Assembly (NCBI GenBank): GCA_020205615.1
Contig: CM035163.1
Location: forward strand, 57,261,899 to 57,325,898
From: Panax quinquefolius
Lineage: Eukaryota; Streptophyta; Magnoliopsida; Apiales; Araliaceae
Length of the DNA: 64,000 bases
Direction of reading: 5' to 3'
The first letter of the stretch is position 1. Every line of letters begins with the position of its first letter. The position numbers and the translations under genes are program-made. The notes under the pieces are model-generated. The model was not told the DNA's origin, made no database searches, and worked only from the letters and a program-made list of their open reading frames with translations. Of this stretch, positions 23,766-33,726 are shown piece by piece.

Positions 23766-24200
23766 ACCCTTAGGGTTTAACCCTAAGGTTCCAACCTTTA
23801 GGTTTTACAACTTTAGCTTTCAAGATTTTCAATTTAGGGTTTTGAAAATAAGAAATTAAGATAACTAAAATATAATTAATGTTTCCTAATTACATTCAAT
23901 GTTATTAATCACATTAGGGTTTACTAATTAGGATTAGGGTTTCTTAATTAGGGTTTAGGATTCCTAAATATAAAATTGGGGTTTCCCTGCATATGTTTAG
24001 CGTTTTTAACTATACATTAGGTTTTCTAAATATGAAATTAGGGTTTGTAATCCCTTATTAGGGTTTACAAATTTTAAACCATATACAGTCAATCATTGGT
24101 CATTAACTCAATACAGTACAAACACGTACTTATCAACACAATTATTCAAATTGTATTTTCTAGTGAATCCCTATCCTGAATTAGGGTTAGGGTTCCTAAA
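23766..24200 (-). repeat. Cluster of telo-box-like AAACCCTA motifs
   Basis: About nine TAGGGTTT-type motifs occur on the plus strand (near 23772, 23835, 23927, 23942, 23954, 24043, 24059, 24184 and 24190), hence AAACCCTA in LTR sense. Spacing is irregular, so this is not a telomere array. A near-palindrome CCTTAGGGTTTAACCCTAAG starts at 23769. Confidence 0.75.
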
Positions 24201-24461
24201 GCTGTTAAGCACAACTCTACTCTTATGTATCAGTCAATACACAAATTGACCATTTCTCGAGACTCGTATCACAGATACACAGCACAATATTAGCAGGCAA
24301 TATCAATATTAAATAATAAAAAATTATTCGTAAAATTCAGATTATTCGAAATCCCAGGTTATTACAAGTTTTCTTCAAGAATATATCCAATATACCAGTC
24401 GAAATTGCTCTTCTTTTGAGGTAAGGGGTATTATTTATTTCATATTCACTTATGATATTAT

Positions 24462-24640
24462 TTTTCGTATTCGTAAGAAATTTTATTTCGTTCAATATTA
24501 GCAAGAAATATTATCTTTGTCTAATATTCATAAGGAATATTATATTCGTTCAATATTCTTAAGGAATATTATTTTCGTTCAATAGTTGTAAGAGATGTTA
24601 TTTTTGTTCAATATTCGTAAGAAATAATATTTTCTTCCAT
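24462..24640 (+). repeat. Six-copy minisatellite, about 29-33 bp unit
   Basis: Units carry TTCAATATTC, a short variable step and AAGGAATATTATT. Many copies contain an internal near-palindrome ATATTC/GAATAT. The same tract starts at 63965 in the 3' LTR but is cut by the window end. Confidence 0.8.
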
Positions 24641-25093
24641 ACTCTGTAGTATGTAAGTAATATTATTTCGTTTTAGATTCTGAATTCTACACTCATTTTG
24701 TTAAGTATTGCTTCTATACTCCTTGAAATTAGTAGAATATCCTTGAAATTTGCGCTTCATCTAGTATTATTTCACAAGGATATTTTTTTGAACATTCTTG
24801 TTCATTTTTAAGGTTTTCATGCCAGAGTACTATTCATTTATACGACACTATTCATACATATGACAATATTCATACATACGGGTACTATTCACCTGGGTTA
24901 ATATTCATGATAAAAATTGATTTCTTTTATGTCCAAATCATTTTTGATACAATATTATTATTGAATTTTACTTCATAAAGCAGTTATCATGTTAACAATT
25001 TGGACATTTTTAAACTCTGGATAAATTTAAAGTTTTTAATATTTTTCCTTGATTTCGTTTAATTGATGCTTATATAATTGTCATCATTCTCAT

Positions 25094-25554
25094 TAGGGGT
25101 GAGCATTCGGTTATAACCGAACCGAAATGCCTATTCGGTTATAACCGAAAACCGAAACAACTATCCGAAATGCTAACCGAATTTTAGAACTAACCGAATT
25201 ACCGAATACCGAATTACCGAATGCACAATTCGGTAATTCGGATAATAACCGAACCTATGCACTTGATTAAAATTAAGCATGAAGCAACATCCAACATAAA
25301 CATTAAACATTAAACAGTTATCACAAGTTAATAGATAATAATATAATTAATAATTATTTTTTTTAAATATTACAATTCGGTTATTCGGATACTCGAATAG
25401 TCTATTTTTGAAAACTGAAACCGAAACCGAATACTGAATAATAATTCGGATATAACCGAAATTCCAAAAAAAAAACCGAAAACCGAAATAATTCGGTTAA
25501 AATGGTTCGGTTCGGTTCGGTAGTTCAGTTTTATCCGTTTTTTGCTCACTCCTA
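25094..25554. mobile_element. hAT-type MITE (461 bp)
   Basis: Terminal inverted repeats TAGGGGTGAGCA and TGCTCACTCCTA (one mismatch) are flanked by a perfect 8-bp duplication ATTCTCAT (25086-25093 and 25555-25562). Size, 8-bp TSD and TIR start fit a non-autonomous hAT element. The interior is rich in CGGTT/AACCG inverted motifs and has no transposase. The equivalent site in Element 1 (about 6970) is empty. Confidence 0.92.
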
Positions 25555-25574
25555 ATTCTCATGCTTATATTGTG

Positions 25575-25910
25575 ATGAAAGTCATCTTTGGCCCGTAGTG
25601 CATAGATGGACTATTGATTGGTATGGTTATGACCAGGGATTATTCGGTATAATCATGACCTATAATGTTACAAATGATGTGGGAAAGTCTTCATTGGCCC
25701 TTAGCGCATTGATGGACAGATGTTGGTATGATCATGACCATGCGTTCTCTTCGGCAAAGATGAATTATTGTTTGGCATGATCATGACCACTGGTGATAAT
25801 AACGAATATCCTTGGCCCGTAGTGCATGGATGATTTGTGGATGTGATAATAATGAATATCATTAGCCCGTAGTGCATGGATAATTCAGTGATGTGGAATA
25901 TTTATTAAGC
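25575..25910 (+). other. Hairpin-rich R/U5 stretch of chromovirus LTR
   Basis: Two hairpin types alternate. HP1 has arms ATCY and RGAT around a TTGGCCCGTAGTGCAT-like loop, at about 25584, 25690, 25806 and 25856. HP2 has arms ATGATYAT and ATRATCAT, at 25624-25656 and 25727-25787. Homologous stretches lie at 600-800, 3840-5230, 6985-7200 and, on the minus strand, 34280-34450, 50680-50850 and 56885-57055. Confidence 0.7.
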
Positions 25911-26430
25911 TTAGTCTCAGCGATAAAATTGATGATAAACCTTTAAATCATAGAAGATAGTAGATATCATGCTCTACTTGACTCTTCTAATGAATTGTTG
26001 TTCCGCTGTAGTTAAACTTGTTATTTATTGTATTCTATCAGTTTAACACTGTTGAAGGCCAACAATAATTTATTCTGCATTATCTTAGTCATAATATTCT
26101 TTACTGGGCTAGTTGAGCTCACCCTTTTCTTTCATTGTTCTCTTCAGGAAATGAGAATATAGCTGGGACTAGTCGAGAAACGCAGTGACGGTCTGAGATG
26201 GTTGCCATAGTAGTCCTCACTATTCTATCAAATAGTGTTATAATAATTGTAATAAGGCCTTTGTTTGAGTTTGGATATTTTTTACGAGATAATATTTGTA
26301 TTGAAATTCAGCTATTGTATTGTCGTATTTTGCACGACAGTTGTATAAATTAAGTTTGTATTTAAATTATGTACCATGTAATTAGTGACTCAGAATGGGT
26401 TATGTATACCTATTTTGGGGGCGTCAAAGT

Positions 26431-26442
26431 TGGTATCAAAGC
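26431..26442 (+). promoter_or_regulatory. Primer binding site (Element 4)
   Basis: TGGTATCAAAGC, one change from the tRNA-iMet complement, two bases after the LTR end. Confidence 0.85.
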
Positions 26443-26615
26443 TTAGGAATATGATCCCTGGCTGAGATTTGAGGCTAGAACTAGGAGGGGAGAGACGGGT
26501 AAATCATTCGCTAGTATGACCTACATAAGTTTATTTGTTATTTAATTGGTCAGTAAAAATATAGGGATAATTTGTGGCATGTCAATTAACCCTTGTTTTG
26601 TGATAGTGTTTGAGA

Positions 26616-27822
26616 ATTGCACCTGAAAATGTTGGGATAAGCAATGGAGCACGTGAGACCGTTGAGTCACCGCCAATCAATAACCATGATAATGTGCATC
26701 AGGAAGGCAATAATCCTCGTGTAAACAACAACATTGACCAAATGACGAACGATGGTATGTTTAGGAACTTTCTAGAATTTATGCAAAACCAAACGAGAGA
26801 GACTCCTATTCAAAATGCAGGTGGAAACACTGACAACTCATGGCAGGTCACCACTAAGCAGTTCAAGGAGTTAAGACCACTGGAGTTTTTGGGAAAGCCA
26901 GAACCAGTTAAGGCAGAGACGTGGATTAAGCAACTCACCAAGATATTTGATGTCTTGGAATGCTTAGAGGAGCAAAAGGTTCCCTTTACCACCTTTATGT
27001 TGCGAGAAGAGGCAAATTACTGGTGGGAATCTGTAAAACGTACTCATCTTTCCACACTAAAGATGTCTTGGGAGAAGTTCCAAGAATTTTTGAACGACAA
27101 GTACTTTCATGAAAGTATTCGTCACATGAAGGATGTGGAATTTATCAAGCTGGAGCAGAACAATATGAACGTATCGCAATACGAGGCTAAATTTACGGAG
27201 TTATCCTGGTTTGCATCCCATTTGGTAGATAATGAGGAGTGTATGACAAGAATGTTTCTACGAGATTTGAAACCCGAAAAATGCCAATACCTCATTTCTC
27301 ACAAACTTTGTTTATATTCAGATGTTGTGAATATGGCTCAGTTATTAGAACGCGATTATGAGTCAGCTCAACAAAAATGCAATGACCAACAACACAACAA
27401 TAATCGTACCGGTGGCAACGACCATCGGAACAACGATAACCATCGTGGAAGAAATTATCATGCCAAAAATGGTAACCACTTCGGTGGTAATCATGGCCAA
27501 GATAATAGGAAAGGTGAACTAAGTGAGAACAACTTTAAGAAGAGAAGGTTCAATAATGATGGAAAGACAGCAACAACAACACCTATTTTCAAGGAAGGAG
27601 AATGACCACCGGTCGTATGTTACAAATACGGAGGGGAGGGACACATCAGTCCAAACTATATGCAACAATCCAAAGCGTGTTACAATTACGGACGAGAAGG
27701 TCAGCTAGCCCGATTTTGTCGTGAACTGAAATTAAGTCTAGCTGGGATGGCGACACCAAAGGCTGTCCTAGACAAGTCAAAGCTGGTAATTTAAGTGAGA
27801 GCGTTTGTCGAGGAACCCGAAC
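26616..27822 (+). pseudogene. Chromovirus gag polyprotein (capsid and degenerate zinc knuckles), Element 4
   Basis: About 330 codons are open to a TGA at 27603. The capsid core matches the plant retrotransposon gag domain (PF03732-like): ELRPLEFLGKPEPVKAETWIKQL, then YWWESV, then FNDKYF-like and VSQYEAKFTELSWFA blocks. An Asn/His/Gly-rich basic region follows (27390-27530). The start codon is lost: the position homologous to Element 8's ATG reads ATT (26616-26618). Past the TGA, in the same frame, lie two degenerate knuckles (CYKYGGEGHISPNY, CYNYGREGQLARFC) with several Cys/His changed. The gene then runs into copia LTR at 27823. In the family, gag forms the particle and its knuckles bind RNA. 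Confidence 0.88.
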
Positions 27823-29624
27823 AAAGTATGCACACAAGCCAATCATGTTTGATGATAAAGCATATACTTTGTAACAATCTTATTCATTTATTAATAAAAA
27901 GTATTAATTTATAGAATGCTTTTAATTATCTACATGATGCTGTTTTATAATATCTGAAAAATCTATAGTTTTAAGCAATGCTTTTAGAATAATGATGATG
28001 ATCATTCTAATGGGATCTAAATTCTTAGAAAGCTTAAAACTAAAATAGTTCAAAATCGTTGAATTACTAAATTGGGGATTAATGAATCCGGATAGATTGG
28101 TACATACGTTACTTGCTCATTGGATGAGGATGATTGATCTCATGATCATTTGTGTGGAGACACTAAAGTAAGTATGTTGGTGCTTATTATAGAATAAGTT
28201 CACTGAACGTGGCTCACTAAGGAATACATAATGGATTTTTACTTGTCTGTCAATAGGAATTCCTGTAGTGATAGTAGTACAAGTGATCCTTGGACTTGAG
28301 ATCATCATAGTATCTTGTGTATATTGAGTTATACTTTGACTTATTCCTTAAGACCCTTAAGGTATATCAAAGGGTATGCTTGTGTATAATAAGTTGTACA
28401 TGGAGATAAGGTATGATCAATAAAGAATCTACCACTTCTAGTAAAAGAAGAGAAATGTCTATGTGATTGATAAATGACAACCCAAAGTAGTTCTTGGGTT
28501 AAGGCGAATGAAATTAGAAAGGAGTTTCTAATTTACATTATTTAGAGTTGTGCATTTAAGAGTCGAAATACATATAATTAAATAAAATAAGACTTGACAA
28601 TAATTCCATGTCTTATATTTAATTGGGACATTTTATGGTGGAAGGATTGAATTGTACGATCACTATTTACTCAAAGGTTCTTTTATGATTAATGTTGAAA
28701 TCTATATTATTTGAAAAGTCGTTAATCGCTGGGGAGGCTTATCCCTATTGTAGAATAAATATTATTTATTTAAACAAATTAATAATTTAATTTATTTATT
28801 TAAATAAGATTAGAATTATTCTAATTGATTTGTTCACAAGTAGTTTAATATGGAGAACCTAAAGAGTCACACTATAAAAGGAAGAATAATTAGTTAAGAA
28901 GTTAATGGCATAATCGTAATAATAAGTTAAGTATATTTAATTTAATCTATGGTGATAGAATAAATTAAATAGCTTAATATTTATTTTTAATATTTTAGAA
29001 ATATTAAATATAAATTAATAAGAGAGTCTTATTATTATTATTACTATTATTATTATTTAATTCTAAAGGAGTTTGAGAATTAATTAACAAAAGTACTTTC
29101 ATTTATTCCTAATAAGATTAGGAGGCAAATTAATTAAAAAATTTTAATTAATTATCCATAATAAGATTAAGGAGTTTAATTAATTAAATAATACCCTATT
29201 TTCTAATTAGATTAGAAGGTTTAACTGATATCTTTATAAGAGGAGTCTTATATCAGATATTATGATACGTGATTCCAATTGTTGGATAGTACACTATTTT
29301 TCAATGAGAGATAGAAAAACTAGGGTTTTGCCAAACACTTATCTTCTTGAATCTTTCTTCTTCCCTGGTGGATCACCTCTAGAGGCCAAACACTTAGGTG
29401 GCTAACATTGATCAAAGGAAGGAACCAAGGGTATGAACTTGTACCTGAGGAAGCTCGAAACTTCAAGGGTATGATTTTTGTTCTTAATATTTTCGTTTAA
29501 TTAATAATTATGCAGAAAGGATGATCCGGGTATATGGTTTGTAAAATTTTTAAAACTCCATTTTATAACGTTTCCGCTTATTTTGTGCAATTTGATTGCG
29601 TTTATGAATATTACAAACCTAACA
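27823..29624 (+). repeat. Copia-X 5' LTR (LTR A), first bases lost
   Basis: Matches the Copia-X 3' LTR (60019-61878) from its ninth base or so. It ends ATATTACAAACCTAACA and is followed by the PBS. The start is joined to Element 4 sequence through a shared AAAGT. A TATA box (TTATAAGAG at 29234) sits inside an inverted repeat, CTGATAT (29225-29231) / ATATCAG (29250-29256). Confidence 0.88.
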
Positions 29625-29625
29625 G

Positions 29626-29638
29626 TGGTATCAGAATC
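29626..29638 (+). promoter_or_regulatory. Primer binding site (Copia-X, copy 1)
   Basis: TGGTATCAGAATC, one base after the LTR end; tRNA-iMet type with a changed 3' side. Confidence 0.85.
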
Positions 29639-29639
29639 A

Positions 29640-29896
29640 AACCTTTATGCGAATTATTAATTATTTTAATTTGATATGTATATTGATATGTGTTTAGAAG
29701 AATTTAATTGGGCATAATTTAATGAATAAAATTTATTTAAAAAAATAGCCAAGTTTTTATTTTTCCAAAATCGGTAAGATGTTGCAGTACTTCGGTTTTT
29801 TTAGAATGTGATATATATAACGTTGCTTCAGGGGCCTTGGTTAATATAATATATATTACTTAATAGGCGGCTTGGACGTTGCTTCAAGGGGCTTGG

Positions 29897-29943
<47 letters not shown>

Positions 29944-30998
29944 CTTAATAATTTTATTATTAAAATAAAGAGTTTATTTTAATCTTAAAATTTGATTTCA
30001 TGCCAACTAATTAGAGTTGGAATTGGATTCCATGATAAGCGATTGGAGTTGAAATTGGATTCCATGTTTCCTTAAATAAAAAGTTTATTTAGATATGAAA
30101 TAAAATTTTATATTATTCAAAATAAAGGAGTTTATTTGTGAATAGGAAAGAGAATCAGTATTTTCTTAAATAAATGAGTTTATTTAGATATAGAATAAGA
30201 TTTCATATTATTCAAAATAAAAGAGTTTATTTTGAATAGAAAAGAGAATCTGTGTTTTCTTTAATAAAGGAGTTTTTTATTTGTTTTACTTGGAATTGGA
30301 TTCCATAATTAATTACAATAAATGAGTTTATTTTAATTAAAGATTTTGTTTAAAATAAAATAGTTTATTTTATTCAAAATAGTATAAATTAAAATAAAAA
30401 GAGGTTTATTTTTATTTAAATTTGGATTAAAACAAAGGAATTTATTTTGATTCAAAATTAGATTTTATGCTAACTAAATTTGCCCATTAAATGATATCAA
30501 TATATATATTGAATATTTATTATTCATGAGATGAATTTTTTTATTGATGCATATGTAGATGTGTATGATAATAAATGGGGTTGATTATGGACTATTGACA
30601 AATGTGATTAGATTTTATTTTAGTTGGATATATGAATATATGTATTTTATTAAATGGGGTCTGCGTATATCGTCTTCTCTAATATTTTCTTAATATAAAT
30701 TCTATCTCCCTCCTATGTACTACCCCTCGACTGCTGATCAAGGTTTCTATTTATTTTAAATAGTTTTTAGGAATAGTTAGAATTAATTTTGAAGAATTGA
30801 AAATCAAGAAGCAAGGAGCACTTGAAGACCCATTTGTAATGGAGCCCGGGTTTAAATTTAATAGTTATATTTAAATATTAATTCTTGCACCCCTAGGGTT
30901 TGACCTTTTGGTTCACTTGGTAGCTCTAGTGAACCAAACTATAATAAAAGTCCATAATCAATTCGGGTAGAATATAGTATTCTATATGTGCATGCTTA

Positions 30999-31040
<42 letters not shown>

Positions 31041-31737
31041 CAAACATGCTTCACATGTTAATTAATATGATGCGTATTTTATATATATATGTACATGCGT
31101 GCTAAACAAGATGAGACAAATTAATAACAAAACTCTCAAATAAATTATATTAAGTTGTAACGTTCAAAGATATTTGAAATATCGAACGCCACCTTCTAGC
31201 ATAGTAAAATAATAGAGTATTAAATATTTACTATGAGTTTGTTGTGCACACACAATGCAAGTATTAAATATTTAAGTTGTTTTTTTTATCATATTTAATG
31301 CTTATAAATAAATTGAACAATGCTGTTTTTGTTTTGCACACACAAGGACAATGTTTTTCTTTTGAATATATGGAGTGCTAGGTATGACTTAACTTAGATA
31401 ATTTTAGTTCGGATGTGCACACACTTGACCATTATGATCTAAGAGGCAAAATACAAAGAGTTGCATAGTTGATGTAATTGCAAGATTTGTCTACCTATTT
31501 ATTTATATATACTTTGTTGTGCACACACAAAGTTACATACATTTGAAATGAGATCCTTATTCTCACTAGCATATCTTTAATTAGATATCGCCGAACTATA
31601 TAAATTGAGGGTAATATAGTTTGAAGAAAATAGTTGGAGATACCAATTTAAAACAAGACCTAAATTATTTTGGTAATTAATAAAAGAATGTATGATATAA
31701 TGTTGTTAAATTACAAATTCATTTACATAATTTTACA
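29640..31737 (+). other. Long untranslated leader of Copia-X, copy 1
   Basis: About 2.1 kb separates PBS and gag. It contains TA runs (29901-29939, 30996-31035), a series of short hairpins with arms AAATAAA/TTTATTT (30050-30465) and four spaced copies of a GTGCACACAC motif (31238-31530). No coding signal. Colinear with 52220-54341 (copy 2) and, more distantly, 36722-38964 (Copia-B). Confidence 0.8.
31238..31530 (+). repeat. Four spaced copies of TTGTTGTGCACACACAA-type motif
   Basis: Motif positions (start of TGTG or its equivalent) are 31243, 31333, 31414 and 31518, giving gaps of 90, 81 and 104 bp. The third copy is a shorter relative (GGATGTGCACACACTTG). Copy 2 has the same set at about 53845-54130. 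Confidence 0.85.
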
Positions 31738-33726
31738 ATGTCTAAAATTACTATCATTGCGTAGCATATTAGATGCTAAATTAACTTGGGAATAGAATTA
31801 AACGGATTGGTAAAGGAATTTGAGAATAGTTCTCATGGCTGAAAAGCTATCTTATGTCCTTAATACGCCTATCCCTGTGATGGTTGCAGAAAATGCCTCT
31901 GAGGAAGAGATTGCTACTTTTAGAAAGTGGAAAGATGATGCACAGTTGGCTCAATGCATCATGCTTGCATCCATAAGTAACGAGCTTCAGCGTCAGCATG
32001 AAACTATGGATGCTTCTACTATACTCCTTCACGTCAAGTAGTTGATGGTGAGGAAAGTAGGACTAATAGATATCAGATATCTAAGGAGCTCTTCCGATCT
32101 AAAATAACCAATGACACTAAAGTACAAACACATTTCCTAAACATGATCAATTTGATTTAGCAATTAGAACAACATGTTTTTGTCATGGATGGAGAGTTGA
32201 GCAAAGATTTGATCTTGCACTCACTCCCAGACTTCTTTCACAATTGTTGTGTTGTGAATTTTTCATATGACCAAGCTAGATATCATCCTCGCTGACTTGC
32301 TTACCATGTTGAAAAATATTAAGAGTCACTTTCCAACCAAGAAAGATCAAGTCATACTGGTAGGGGCCAAATGATCTTCTGAAAAGAAGAATGATTTAAA
32401 GAAGGTAAATAAAAAGGAAAAAACAAAGGATAATAAGAACAAAACTGATACGGATAGCAAAGGAGTTTTCTTCCACTGTAATTAGCCAGGACACTGGAAA
32501 AGAAACTGCGAGAAGCATCTTGCAGAGCTAACCAGAAGAAGCTTAGTGATGTTTTAGTTACAAATACAATTCTATTCATGATTTAAAATAAATTTTTCTT
32601 TAAGTCAAGGTTTTACTTGGGTATTGGATACTGATTTTGGTTATAATAAATATAAATTTATGAAGGGACCAAGTAAAAGTAGAAAGCTAAACAAAGATAA
32701 GTAATCCTATGTGTGGGAAATGAAGCAAAGGTTGCTACATTAGCCATAGAAACGTATAGTTTAGCAATGCCTACGGGAAAATCTATTAATTAAGTCAATA
32801 AGTTGTTATTGTATTTCAGTTCTTGTTAGAAATATTATTTCCATTTTGTTGTTGGACAATGAAGTCTTTGGTATTATATTTAAGAACAATTATTGTTTTA
32901 TTTATTATAATAATGTTTTGTATAGAACTGGTATATTACTTAATGGATTTTGTATACTTGACTTACGTGAAAATAATTTTGCATATTGAACAAATTAGTA
33001 TAAGAAAAGGAGATGATCATTCAAAGAGTTAAATGTGTGTATTTGCTGAAATACAAGTGTGAATTATTTAAAAGGTTCAAAGCATTCAGAAGTAAAACAA
33101 ATTGGAAAAGTTTTAGGATTCTTTGATCGGATCAAGGAAAGAATACTTGTGAAATGAGTTTCTAGATCATCTCAAATAGTTTTCTCACAATGGACGCCTC
33201 CTGATACGCAATAATTGATTAATGTATCTGAAAGGAAAAATCATACCTTGTTAGACATGGTGCAATCTATAATGATTTTATCGACATTCCAGTATCCTTC
33301 TAGGGTAATGTCCTAGAAATGGATACACATCTTCGAAAAGGTAACCTCAAAATCCGGCCATAAGACTCCATAAAAGTTATGGACATGAGGATTCCTAATC
33401 TTAAGTAAGTTAAGATAAGGGGTTGTTCAACTTATGTGAAAAAGTTTCAAAGGATAAGTTTGGGATAAGATTTGATAAGTACAGATTTGTGGGAAATCCT
33501 AAAGTAAGTTTAGGGTATATTTTCTATAATCCTAATTAGCAAAAGGTGTTTGTTATGAAACACGCTACCTTCCAAGATAAAGGTGATTATCATTAAAGGG
33601 GCTAGTGGGAGGATAATAAATCTTAAAGAGTTCAAGATCCACATAACACTCTAAGTCAAATAAGAGGAACATGTAGATAGACCTATTGTACACAACCGAA
33701 TCGTAAATCTGGAATAGTACCGAAGA
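31738..33726 (+). pseudogene. Copia-X gag-pol remnant, copy 1 (no RT core)
   Basis: The gag start ATG is at 31738. After a frame break the UBN2-type gag block runs at 31820-32041 (RIVLMAEKLSYVLNTPIP, LAQCIMLASISNELQ). A single zinc knuckle remnant near 32468 reads HCN-stop-PGHWKRNC. Around 32710-33020 come the block after the protease (VGNEAKVATLAIETYSLAMP) and the pre-integrase block (IIFKNN, NGFCILDLRENNF). The tail of integrase follows at about 33240-33720 in broken frames. The protease DTG motif, the integrase DDE core and the RT are not seen. The gene is cut at 33726 by Element 8. Confidence 0.8.

Larger units (their letters stand above)
19834..24366 (-). mobile_element. Solo LTR of 4533 bp, reverse, with 5-bp TSD
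   Basis: The insertion is bounded by AGTTT at 19829-19833 and 24367-24371. The matching empty site is visible in the 3' LTR at about 63875. Its left end TGTGACGCCCCCAAA is the complement of the family LTR end TTTGGGGGCGTCACA. Its right end GGTTATTACA complements a TGTAATAACC start. It is therefore one long LTR on the minus strand with no internal region. No domain-bearing ORF is present. AT content is extreme at 21420-22350. Two copies of a CTTCT-rich block occur near 20713 and 20800. Confidence 0.88.
24367..26428 (+). repeat. 5' LTR of Element 4, second part
   Basis: It resumes after the solo LTR with AGTTTTCTTCAAGA, matching 63874 onward in the 3' LTR. It ends ATTTTGGGGGCGTCAAA, a mutated form of the usual CGTCACA, just before the PBS. 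It contains a minisatellite (24462-24640), a MITE (25094-25554) and the hairpin-rich R/U5 stretch (25575-25910). Without the two insertions the LTR is about 2.8 kb. Confidence 0.88.

Noticed and set aside
23766..24200. Interstitial telomere
   Set aside because: TAGGGTTT motifs are scattered at irregular distances, not in tandem, and lie inside an LTR with a clean target duplication.
32823..33032. Hydrophobic 69-codon ORF as a membrane protein (also 40025 and 55418)
   Set aside because: It is an alternative frame of the copia pre-integrase region (IIFKNN block), repeated in all three copies for that reason.
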